A DNA stretch of 64,000 nucleotides, taken from Streptomyces roseolus (GTDB taxonomy: Bacteria; Actinomycetota; Actinomycetes; Streptomycetales; Streptomycetaceae). The position numbers and the translations under genes were made by a program. The notes beneath the pieces are model-generated. The model had not been told where the DNA came from and ran no database searches. It saw only the letters and a list, made by a program, of their open reading frames with translations. This document shows positions 44,949 to 51,907 of the stretch, piece after piece (positions within the stretch are counted from its first letter, which is position 1; every line of letters starts with the position of its first letter). The stretch is taken from positions 1-64,000 of the forward strand of contig NZ_BMTV01000035.1 in assembly GCF_014649855.1 (NCBI RefSeq). The letters are read 5' to 3'.

Positions 44949-44977
44949 TGGACATGAATTTCATGAGCGCATACGCT
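44949..44977 (+). promoter_or_regulatory. Fur-type regulator promoter with embedded operator
   Basis: TGGACA (-35, 44949-44954) and TACGCT (-10, 44972-44977) are exactly 17 bp apart. Overlapping the end of -35 and filling the spacer is CATGAATTTCATG (44953-44965), a perfect 6-1-6 palindrome of Fur-family type. Binding of the regulator to its own promoter is the simplest reading. Confidence 0.75.
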
Positions 44978-45010
44978 CTGTGCCGTCACCTGTGGAAGGA
45001 GTGGTACGAG

Positions 45011-45421
45011 GTGGCCGAGAGGTCGACACGGCAGCGGGCGGCGGTTGTCGCCGCCCTGACGGAGTCCTTGAGATTCGTCTCCGCCCGGCATCTGTACGGC
45101 GTGCTCTCGGAGGCCGGGGCGGGTGTGGGGCGTACGACGGTCTACCGCGTGCTGCGGTACCTGGAGGCCAAGGGACGCGTCGACGTCGTCCAGGTCCAGG
45201 GCGGGGAACGGCTGTTCAGGCTGCGTGGCGTGGAAGGCCACCGGCACCACCTCATCTGCCGGTTCTGCCGCGTCAGCCGGCCCGTCGACGCGCGTTCCGT
45301 CGAGCGCTGGGCGGTCCGGGTGGCCGGCGAGCGGGGGTTCACGGCGGTGGAGCACACCGTCGAGCTCGTCGGTGTCTGCGGGCCTTGCCATGCCCGTCGC
45401 CGCCAGGCGGCGTCCCCGTAG
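45011..45421 (+). CDS. Fur-family metalloregulator, Zur-like
   Basis: This 136-aa repressor has a winged helix (RTTVYRVLRYLEAKGRV, about 41-57), the metal-rich HRHHLICRFC segment (His77/79/80, Cys83/86) and a second CxxC (Cys123/126) for structural zinc. These features and the general length match Zur more than iron-type Fur. GTG at 45011 is chosen because AAGGAG lies eight nucleotides upstream. ATG codons near 44948 fall inside the promoter. It stands next to a metal importer and metal-box-controlled RiPP genes and probably represses them when metal is sufficient. The window also has Zur-type boxes for ribosomal genes, presumably controlled by the main Zur, so this may be a second, local regulator. 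Confidence 0.9.
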   Translation: MAERSTRQRAAVVAALTESLRFVSARHLYGVLSEAGAGVGRTTVYRVLRYLEAKGRVDVVQVQGGERLFRLRGVEGHRHHLICRFCRVSRPVDARSVERWAVRVAGERGFTAVEHTVELVGVCGPCHARRRQAASP

Positions 45422-45492
45422 GCGCGCGGCTCGACCGCCTGGTCCGCCGCCCGGCCGTCCGTGTGCCGCCGGGCGGCGGGGGCCGGGCGCGT

Positions 45493-46689
45493 TCAGCGTC
45501 CCACGGTGTCGCGGTCCGGGCCTTCGGGCTGGGGGAGGAGGATCATGTGGCCGCCGTGGTGGAGGGGGGAGTCCAGCTTCACCCGGCCGGCTTCCTCCCC
45601 GGTCTCCGTGTCGACGAGGTGGACCTCGCCGTGGCCGCCCCGGGTCACGGCCACCGTGTCCGCGTCGGGGGAGGCGGCCACCGCACGGCGCTGCACGCCC
45701 TCCCAGGGCGTGTGGCCGCGGCCCGGCGCTCCCTCCATGGCGGGAAGGGGCACCCGGCGGACCGTCGCATCGCCGGCCAGGAGGACCAGTTCGTCACCGT
45801 CGGGGTGCACGCGGGCGAACGCGGTGGCGGTGCGGGCGAGGGCCAGCCGGAAGACGAGTCCGGGGCCGAGCTCCGTCAGGGTCGTGGTCCCGGTGTCCAG
45901 GTGGTGGCACCAGGCCTGGTTCGTCCACTCCGGCCAGCGCAGCGGATCCGCCGTCCCGCCGCGCAGGGTGGACCACAGGGCGCGCCGGCGGGGATCCAGC
46001 CGGAGGTACCAGCCGCGCGCGGCGGCCCCCCACGGGATCGGCTCCTCCACGACGAGGTCCTCGCCCTTCCGTCGCGCCCGGTGCACGCCCCCGCCCGTGG
46101 CCGCGAACACCCGCTGGGCCGAAGGGTCCTGGGCGTCGCCGTGTCCGTCGTCCGGCAGGGAGTGGGACGCGACCGGCGTGACCGGGGGGCAGCCGGGCGG
46201 CGCGGCGAGCAGCTCGGGGAAGCGGTGGACCGCGAGGGCCCCCGGTTCGCGGTGCCGCAGGACGAGGAGCGGTTCGTCGGAGCCCAGCACCGTGACGCCG
46301 GGCTCTCCCGGGCGGGTGCGGACCCGTGCGGCGTCCCCCGTCGCCAGGTCCACGACCGTGAGCAGGTCGGACCAGGGGGCGGCGTTCTTGCCGAGGCCGG
46401 TGGTGACGGCCACCCACCGACCGGAGGGGTCGCTCGCCAGGTGCTCCGCCGGCGTGGCCACGGGGACCGTGGACTCCACCGGCTCCCGGCCGTACGGGTC
46501 GAGCACGAGCAGTTCGCCGCGCCGGTCGTCGACGCAGGCCACCCGGCCTCCCGGCAGGGGCAGGAACCCGGCGTGCTCGGAGAGGTGGCGCCCCGGTATG
46601 CGTCCGGCGACGGTGCCGTCCCGCACGGACACGAGGTGGACGGCGCCGTCGACGTGGTCGGAGACCAGGAGCAGGGGGTCGGTGGTCAT
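45493..46689 (-). CDS. Cytosolic beta-propeller protein at metal locus
   Basis: This 398-aa protein with repeated WD/YVTN-like strands (LLLVSDHVDGAVHLV, RVACVDDRRGELLVLD, VAVTRGGHGEVHLVD) probably folds as a seven-bladed propeller. It has no signal peptide. His- and acid-rich loops (PDDGHGD, WCHHLD, LHHGGHM near the C-terminus) could bind metal. Periplasmic zinc chaperone AztD is a propeller of similar size, but this protein lacks an export signal and I cannot claim orthology. It is divergent from the FecB-type gene across a metal box, so it is probably induced by metal starvation and may handle the metallophore or its metal. Confidence 0.75.
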   Translation of the reverse strand: MTTDPLLLVSDHVDGAVHLVSVRDGTVAGRIPGRHLSEHAGFLPLPGGRVACVDDRRGELLVLDPYGREPVESTVPVATPAEHLASDPSGRWVAVTTGLGKNAAPWSDLLTVVDLATGDAARVRTRPGEPGVTVLGSDEPLLVLRHREPGALAVHRFPELLAAPPGCPPVTPVASHSLPDDGHGDAQDPSAQRVFAATGGGVHRARRKGEDLVVEEPIPWGAAARGWYLRLDPRRRALWSTLRGGTADPLRWPEWTNQAWCHHLDTGTTTLTELGPGLVFRLALARTATAFARVHPDGDELVLLAGDATVRRVPLPAMEGAPGRGHTPWEGVQRRAVAASPDADTVAVTRGGHGEVHLVDTETGEEAGRVKLDSPLHHGGHMILLPQPEGPDRDTVGR

Positions 46690-46721
46690 CGGGGGTCCTC
46701 CGTGGGCGTCTTGAAGCATGA

Positions 46722-46736
46722 TGAAAATGATTATCA
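46722..46736. promoter_or_regulatory. Zur-like box between propeller and importer genes
   Basis: TGAAAATGATTATCA is a 7-1-7 element with six of seven half-site agreement, nested in a wider CATGAT...ATCATG repeat (46717-46738). It matches the box before the RiPP precursor at 12 of 15 positions and the box before rpmF at 11 of 15. It lies 48 nt before the FecB-type start and 33 nt before the divergent propeller start, so it could control both. Confidence 0.78.
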
Positions 46737-46783
46737 TGTATGGTCGGTGCGTTTCCCGATCCTGACAAGAAGCGAGGGCACCG

Positions 46784-47770
46784 ATGCCGCGTTCACTCCT
46801 CAGACGCACACGAAGCGGACTTGCCGCACTGGTCATGGGCTCCGTCCTGCTGGGGTGCGGCACGACCGCGGAGTCCCCGGCCGGCGAGGCCAAGGCCGGA
46901 GGGGCGGGCGCCGCCGTCACCGAGGTCACGGTGAAGCCCATCGAGGAGACCCGCCGGCTGACCGACGCCCGGGGCGTCGACGTCGCGCCGAAGCGGAAGC
47001 CCGAGCGCATCGTCTGCCTCGTGGCGCTCTGCGACGACATCCTGACCGAGCTGGGCATCGTGCCCGTGGCCACCAACAGCCGACTCCTCGCCCACCGAAG
47101 CTTCCTGGGGAAGGAGAAGGCGAAGAAGGTGGCGGTCGTCCCCGGCGGATTCATAGCCCCCGAGGTCGAGGCCATCCTCTCCCACGAGCCCGACCTCGTC
47201 ATCGGCCTCCAGGACACCCACGGCAAGCTCGCCCCCGCCCTCCAGGGGGCCACCACCTTCTGGCCCGTGCAGCCCACCACCTGGCAGGAGAGCGTCGGTT
47301 ACCTGCGGGACGTCGCCGCCCTCACCGGCCGCACGGCGCAGGGCGAGAAGGCGGAGCGGACCTTCCGCACCAAGCTCGCCGAGGCCGAGCGGGCCAGGAG
47401 CGACAGGACGGCGCTGATCATCTACGGCAGCGACGAGAACTTCGGGGTCGCCACCCCCGGCACCGACGTGGTCGCGGGCCTGTTCCCCAAGGTCGCCGAC
47501 TATCCCTGGAAGTCGCGTGGCGTGGAGGGAAGTTACAGCCTGGAGGAGATCCTGGCGCAGGGCGTGGACGTGCTCTTCGTCGAGACGATGAGCTTCGGCC
47601 CGCCGGACGGACAGTTGTCGGAGAAGCTGGCGAAGAACCCGCTCTGGGGCAAGATCCCGGCCGTCCGCAACGGCGACGTCCACGAGGTGGACTCCGAGGT
47701 GTGGGCCAAGGGGCGCGGCACGCGCTCCCTGGGCCTCGTCCTCGACGAGGCCACGGCCGCGCTGAGGTGA
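46784..47770 (+). CDS. Metal-chelate-binding lipoprotein, FecB/FepB type
   Basis: This 328-aa substrate-binding protein of the siderophore/B12 class has lipobox LLGC with Cys25, a Gly/Ala linker and the two-lobe fold (RIVCLVALCDDILTELGI, PDLVIGLQDTHGKL, then GSYSLEEILAQGVDVLFV). It receives a metal chelate outside the cell. It is the first gene of the importer operon behind a Zur-like box and overlaps the first permease by GTGA. Zinc over iron as the metal is inferred from the box type. Confidence 0.92.
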   Translation: MPRSLLRRTRSGLAALVMGSVLLGCGTTAESPAGEAKAGGAGAAVTEVTVKPIEETRRLTDARGVDVAPKRKPERIVCLVALCDDILTELGIVPVATNSRLLAHRSFLGKEKAKKVAVVPGGFIAPEVEAILSHEPDLVIGLQDTHGKLAPALQGATTFWPVQPTTWQESVGYLRDVAALTGRTAQGEKAERTFRTKLAEAERARSDRTALIIYGSDENFGVATPGTDVVAGLFPKVADYPWKSRGVEGSYSLEEILAQGVDVLFVETMSFGPPDGQLSEKLAKNPLWGKIPAVRNGDVHEVDSEVWAKGRGTRSLGLVLDEATAALR

Positions 47771-48801
47771 GCGGGCCCGTCGAGACCGAGGCGCCGGCGG
47801 CCCGTCCCCCCGCCGGCCCTCGGGAGGGACCGGTGGCGGCACGCGCCTGGGCGCAGCCGGCCGTGCTCGTGGCCCTCCTCGCCGGGGCCGCGTGGTGCGC
47901 CCTGTGCCTCGGCACGCCGTATGTACCGCCGCACCGGCTCTTCGGCGGCGAGGACGAGATCGCCCGGATCGTCGTCACCGAACTCCGGGTCCCGCGGCTG
48001 GTGCTCGCGCTCGTCGCCGGGGCCTGTCTCGGGGCCGCCGGACTCGTGCTGCAGGAGGCGCTGCGCAATCCCCTCGCCGTCCCCGAGATGCTGGGCGTCT
48101 CCTCGGGCGCCGCCCTCGGAGTGGCGGCGCCCCTGGTCCTCGCCGTGTCGGTGCCCGCCGCCGTCGAGCCGCTGCTGGCCATCGGCGGGGCGGCCATCGG
48201 CGGCGGGCTGACCCTGCTCGCCGCCGGACTCGGCCGCAGCCCGTCCGCCGTCCTGCTCACCGGGGCGGCGGTCGCCGCCGCCCTCCAGGCCGCCCTGCTC
48301 GTGCTCATGGTGATGGCGGACCAGCTCGACCTCCAGCTGATCTACCGGTACCTCCTCGGCTCGCTCTCCGCGCGCACGTGGGAGGACGTGACGGGCCTGT
48401 GGCCGTGGCTGCTCGTCGCGGTCCCCGCCCTCGTCCTGTGCGCACCGGTACTGGCGGTGCTGAGGCTCGGCGACGACGACGCGGAGGCGCTCGGCGTACG
48501 CGTGCGGCGTGCGCGGTTCACGGCCCTCGCCGTCTCCGTCGTCCTCATCGCCCCGGTGACCGCCGTGTGCGGCCCCGTGGCGTGGGTCGGATTCCTCGCC
48601 CCGCACCTGGCCCGCCGCCTCAACCCGCGTTCCGACGCGGTGGGTTGGCTTCCCTGGTCGGCGGCCTGGGGCGCCGTCGTCGTGGCCGTCGCCGACGTGC
48701 CGGCCCGGCTCGCCCTGGCGCCGGTGGAGACACCGGCCGGCGCCTGGACGGCGTTGCTCGGCGTCCCGGCCGGGGTGGCGCTCCTGCGGAGGCGACGATG
48801 A
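47767..48801 (+). CDS. FecCD-family metal-chelate permease, first
   Basis: This 344-aa permease with about ten helices has the family motif RVPRLVLALVAGACLGAAGLVLQ (near residue 82) followed by NPLAVPEMLGVSSGA and, late in the protein, GPVAWVGFLAPHLARRL. It forms half of the channel for the chelate bound by the upstream lipoprotein. GTG at 47767 overlaps the lipoprotein stop, and its own stop overlaps the second permease (ATGA). Confidence 0.93.
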   Translation: MSGPVETEAPAARPPAGPREGPVAARAWAQPAVLVALLAGAAWCALCLGTPYVPPHRLFGGEDEIARIVVTELRVPRLVLALVAGACLGAAGLVLQEALRNPLAVPEMLGVSSGAALGVAAPLVLAVSVPAAVEPLLAIGGAAIGGGLTLLAAGLGRSPSAVLLTGAAVAAALQAALLVLMVMADQLDLQLIYRYLLGSLSARTWEDVTGLWPWLLVAVPALVLCAPVLAVLRLGDDDAEALGVRVRRARFTALAVSVVLIAPVTAVCGPVAWVGFLAPHLARRLNPRSDAVGWLPWSAAWGAVVVAVADVPARLALAPVETPAGAWTALLGVPAGVALLRRRR

Positions 48802-49901
48802 CGAAGGGTGTGAAGCCCACGAGGACGGAGCGTCCGGGGACCGGGGCGACGGAGCGCCGGACGGCGCCACCCGTAAGGCGACCGGCGAAGACCGTACGCC
48901 GGTACGTCCTGCTCGCCGCCCTGCTCGTCCTGGCCGCGGGTGCCTCGCTGCTCGCCGGCCGGGCCCTCTCCCTGGGCGCGGTGGTGGACGTGCTGACGGG
49001 CGGGGGAGACGCCCTGGCCCGCCACGTGTTCTTCCGGCTGCGGCTGCCGCGCATGCTGGTGGCCCTCGGCGCGGGGGCCTGTCTCGGCGCGGCCGGACTG
49101 GTCCTCCAGTCGGCCCTGCGCAATCCGCTGGCCGGCCCCGAGGTCACCGGCGTGACCCCGGGCGCGGTGCTCGGCGCGGTCACCGCGACCGGGCTCGGAC
49201 TCGCGGGCTGGCAGTCGCCGTTCGCCGTGGTCGTCGCGGCGTACGCGGGCGGCTGCGCGGGGGCGGGGCTGCTGTGGCTGCTCAGCGGACGGGGCGGGGG
49301 CGACCCCGCGCAGACCGTGGTGCACGGCGTGCTCGTCTCGGCGGTGCTCGGCGGGCTCACCGCGATGGTCCTCCTGGTCGCGCCGGGCGAGCTCGGCAGC
49401 GTCGTGCAGTGGCTCGTCGGCAGCACCGAGGGCCGGGTCTGGGAGCACTGGCACCTGCTGTGGCCCTGGGCGCTGCCGTGGTTCCTCGGCGCGTGGCTGA
49501 TGACGGGCCCGTTGACCCTGCTGCGCTGCGGCGACGAACTCGCCTCCGCGGCGGGCCTGTCGGTCGCCCGGGCGCGGACGCTCGCCCTGTTGTGCGCGGT
49601 GGCGCTGACGGCGGGTGCCGTCGCCTCGGTGGGCGCGCTGGGGTTCGTGGGGCTGCTCGTCCCGCACCTGGCGGTGGCGCTCTTCGGCGCCGACCTCCGG
49701 CTCGCGCTGCCCGGCGCCGCGCTGCTGGGCGCGGTCGTGGTCTGCGGAGCCGACGCGGCGGCCCAGGGGGCGTCGCGACTGCTGGCGCTGGCCGGGGACG
49801 ACGCGGACCGGATCACGCTGCCCGTCGGCGCGCTGACCACGTGCGCCGGCGCCGTCCTCCTGCTGGTCGTGGTGCGCCGTACGGCGAGCCGGAGTTCCTA
49901 G
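48798..49901 (+). CDS. FecCD-family metal-chelate permease, second
   Basis: This 367-aa permease has an Arg/Pro-rich cytosolic N-terminus (about 1-33), then ten helices with RLPRMLVALGAGACLGAAGLVLQ and NPLAGPEVTGVTPGA, and GALGFVGLLVPHLAVAL near the C-terminus. It pairs with the first permease as a heterodimer, as in FepD/FepG. A 66-nt gap separates it from the ATPase gene. Confidence 0.93.
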   Translation: MTKGVKPTRTERPGTGATERRTAPPVRRPAKTVRRYVLLAALLVLAAGASLLAGRALSLGAVVDVLTGGGDALARHVFFRLRLPRMLVALGAGACLGAAGLVLQSALRNPLAGPEVTGVTPGAVLGAVTATGLGLAGWQSPFAVVVAAYAGGCAGAGLLWLLSGRGGGDPAQTVVHGVLVSAVLGGLTAMVLLVAPGELGSVVQWLVGSTEGRVWEHWHLLWPWALPWFLGAWLMTGPLTLLRCGDELASAAGLSVARARTLALLCAVALTAGAVASVGALGFVGLLVPHLAVALFGADLRLALPGAALLGAVVVCGADAAAQGASRLLALAGDDADRITLPVGALTTCAGAVLLLVVVRRTASRSS

Positions 49902-49967
49902 GGGTCTGCCGGCCGGGCCGGGCTCGCGGCCCGGCCGGCGCTTCCCGCACTCGGATGTGAAGGACAG

Positions 49968-50768
49968 ATGATGAGCGAACCCGTCGGCATCCACGTCGAG
50001 GGAGTCCACTTCGGATACGCGGGACGGCCGGTGCTGCGCGGCGTCGACCTGACCGTCGAACCGGGCGAACTCACCGCGCTGGTGGGCCTGAACGGCTGCG
50101 GCAAGTCGACCCTGCTGAGGCTCGCGGCCGGGCTGCTGCGGCCCGGTGAGGGGCGGGTGCTGCTGGGCCCGCACGACCTGGCCCGGCTCTCCCGGCGCGC
50201 CGCCGCCCGTCATGTGGCGCTGCTCCACCAGTCCGCCCCCGCGGTGCCCGGCATGACGGTCCGTCAACTCGTCCGGCAGGGGCGGTACGCGGCGCGCGGC
50301 CCGCTCGGCATGCTGCGCGAGGGCGACGACGCGGTGGCCCGCCGGGCGCTGGAGGACGTCGGGGTGGGGGAGTGGGCGGAGCGGCCCGTGGAGGCGCTCT
50401 CCGGCGGGGAGCGGCAGCGGGTGCGGCTCGCCATGGCGCTGGCGCAGGACACCCGCGTCCTGCTGCTCGACGAGCCGACCACCTACCTGGACCTGCACCA
50501 CCAGCTCGACGTGCTGCGGACGGTGGTGCGGCTGCGCGAGGAGCGCGGACTGACCGTCGTGATGGTGCTGCACGACCTCGCCCACGCCGCCCGGTTCGCC
50601 GAACGGATCGTGGCGCTGCGGGACGGCCGGGTGGTGGCCGACGGGACGCCGAAGGACGTGGTCACGCCGGCGTTCCTGGCCGACGTCCTGAAGGTGTCCG
50701 GCCGGGTCGGCCGCGATCCCGAGGGCGGCTGGCCGGTGTGTTACCCAGATCACCCTCTGACCCTCTAG
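49968..50768 (+). CDS. Metal-chelate ABC importer ATPase, FecE type
   Basis: This 266-aa ATPase has Walker A GLNGCGKST, signature LSGGERQRVRLA and Walker B VLLLDEPTTYLDL, then the switch His in VLHDLAHA. It energises the FecCD-type permeases. ATG at 49968 or 49971 follows AAGGACAG. Its stop lies within the metal box that precedes the RiPP precursor. Confidence 0.93.
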   Translation: MMSEPVGIHVEGVHFGYAGRPVLRGVDLTVEPGELTALVGLNGCGKSTLLRLAAGLLRPGEGRVLLGPHDLARLSRRAAARHVALLHQSAPAVPGMTVRQLVRQGRYAARGPLGMLREGDDAVARRALEDVGVGEWAERPVEALSGGERQRVRLAMALAQDTRVLLLDEPTTYLDLHHQLDVLRTVVRLREERGLTVVMVLHDLAHAARFAERIVALRDGRVVADGTPKDVVTPAFLADVLKVSGRVGRDPEGGWPVCYPDHPLTL

Positions 50769-50782
50769 GAAAACGATAATCA
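50768..50782 (+). promoter_or_regulatory. Zur-like box before RiPP precursor
   Basis: GGAAAACGATAATCA matches the box upstream of the importer operon at 12 of 15 positions and is followed by AT-rich sequence with a possible -10 TAATGT (50790-50795). It begins at the last base of the ATPase gene and lies 68 nt before the precursor. The RiPP operon thus seems to have its own metal-controlled promoter. Confidence 0.68.
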
Positions 50783-50850
50783 TATTCATTAATGTTCGGT
50801 TCACGGCGCTCGACCGAGCGCCACAACTCCCCTGTGAAGGAGGAACGTTC

Positions 50851-50964
50851 ATGGAGAACGAGCAGGTCTTCTCTCCGATCGTCGACCCGGGCCAGCTGGC
50901 CCACGACTCGGCGTCCCACTCCAACGCCCTCGTCGAGAACCCGTTCGAGGACACCGAGGAGTAG
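50851..50964 (+). CDS. RiPP precursor peptide
   Basis: This 37-aa peptide starts at ATG 50851 with a near-perfect GAAGGAGGA ribosome-binding site. It begins MENEQVFSPIVDPGQLAHDS and ends PFEDTEE. It has no cysteine. Possible heterocyclisation sites are Ser20, Ser22 and Ser24 in HDSASHSN, with Ser8 and Thr35 outside. The acidic leader-like character, position directly before an RRE/ThiF-like protein and YcaO enzyme, and strong ribosome-binding site identify it as precursor. Alternating Ser and His would give oxazole and imidazole nitrogens suited to metal binding, which is inference. The boundary between leader and core is not clear. Confidence 0.8.
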   Translation: MENEQVFSPIVDPGQLAHDSASHSNALVENPFEDTEE

Positions 50965-50986
50965 TCGAGGGTCCTCCCCCGACTCC

Positions 50987-51016
50987 CGCGGGCCCGCCCA
51001 CCCGGGCGGGCCCGCG
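50987..51016 (+). terminator. Attenuating hairpin after precursor gene
   Basis: A perfect 13-bp stem (CGCGGGCCCGCCC at 50987-50999 with 51004-51016) and 4-nt loop lie between the precursor and the biosynthetic genes. Without a U-tract it may be a partial terminator that gives more precursor than enzyme mRNA, or protect the precursor mRNA. Confidence 0.55.
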
Positions 51017-51046
51017 CCCGTTCCGCCCCGACCCGTAGGAGAACCC

Positions 51047-51907
51047 GTGCCCCACAGACAGCTCGCACCCGGCGTCGAGATCGTCGCCGTCGACGGGAAC
51101 GGGCTCGCCGTCCGCACGGCGGACGGCGAGTTCCTCCGGGTCCGCACGGGCGACGTGGACGGGAACGCGCTCCGCTCCCGCCTGGCCGGGGCACCCGCGA
51201 CCGACCCGGACGCCGGACTGGACCGGCTCGTCTCGGCCTTCGACGAGGCCGGCTACCTCACCGGAAGCGGCCGGCCGGCCACGGAGGACCGGGCCGCCGA
51301 CGCCGCCCCGGCCTGGCCCGCCGGACGCCGCCCCGTCCTCCTCCTCGGCGACCCGGTCCTCACCGAGCCGCTCGCCCGGCAGCTGCGGGCCGCCGGGGCG
51401 TCCCCGCGGACCGGCACGCCCGAGGACGTGAGGACGCGGCCCGACGCCGCCGCCGTCGTCTGGTGCCTCGACGGACCCGTGCCCGACGGCCTGTGGGACG
51501 AGGCGGACCGGCTGCCCGAACGGGGCACCGCCTGGCTCCGGTGCCACCGCGAGGGCTGGCAGGCGTACCTGGAACCCGTCGCCGCCGCCCCCGGCGACGT
51601 CACCTCCGCCCACGTCCGGGCCCGCCGCCTCGCCGTCACCCCCGCCCACCGCGAACTCGCCGCCTACTGGAGGGGACCGCGCACCCACGGCGTACCCGTA
51701 CGCCTCACCGCGGCCGCCACCGGCCTGCTCGCCGCGCTCCTCGCCGACGACCTCGCCCGCTGGGCCACCGACGCACCCGACACCGGGGCGCTCCCCGCCC
51801 GCCGCCGGCTGCGCCGCGTCGACCTGCGCACCCTGACCGTCACCGAGCACCCCGTCCTGCCCGTCCCCGACGTCGCGCGCACGCCGGCACCGACGGGCAC
51901 CCCGTGA
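51047..51907 (+). CDS. RiPP leader-binding protein (RRE plus ThiF-like remnant)
   Basis: This 286-aa protein has an N-terminal winged-helix-like RiPP recognition element (RQLAPGVEIVAVDGNGLAVR, then DRLVSAFDEAGYL, about residues 4-72). After it comes an E1/ThiF-like fold lacking the ATP motif (PVLLLGDPVLTEPLARQLRAAG). Such Ocin-ThiF-like or SagC-type proteins bind the leader and present the core to YcaO. GTG at 51047 follows TAGGAGA. Its end overlaps the hydrolase gene (GTGA). No CxxC zinc motif is seen. Confidence 0.8.
   Translation: MPHRQLAPGVEIVAVDGNGLAVRTADGEFLRVRTGDVDGNALRSRLAGAPATDPDAGLDRLVSAFDEAGYLTGSGRPATEDRAADAAPAWPAGRRPVLLLGDPVLTEPLARQLRAAGASPRTGTPEDVRTRPDAAAVVWCLDGPVPDGLWDEADRLPERGTAWLRCHREGWQAYLEPVAAAPGDVTSAHVRARRLAVTPAHRELAAYWRGPRTHGVPVRLTAAATGLLAALLADDLARWATDAPDTGALPARRRLRRVDLRTLTVTEHPVLPVPDVARTPAPTGTP

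Noticed and set aside
44948..45010. Upstream ATG start for the Fur-family gene
   Set aside because: It would lie inside a well-formed -35/-10 promoter with an operator, while GTG 45011 has a ribosome-binding site and gives the usual family N-terminus.
45461..46714. Long plus-strand frame opposite the propeller gene
   Set aside because: It is Arg/Ser/Pro-rich with no family features and is the mirror frame of a coherent beta-propeller gene, typical of high-GC DNA.
50768..50795. Iron (DmdR/IdeR) box in front of the RiPP precursor
   Set aside because: The TTAGGTTAGGCTAACCTAA pattern is absent. The site is of the GAAAA-N-GAT-N-ATCA Zur/Fur kind.
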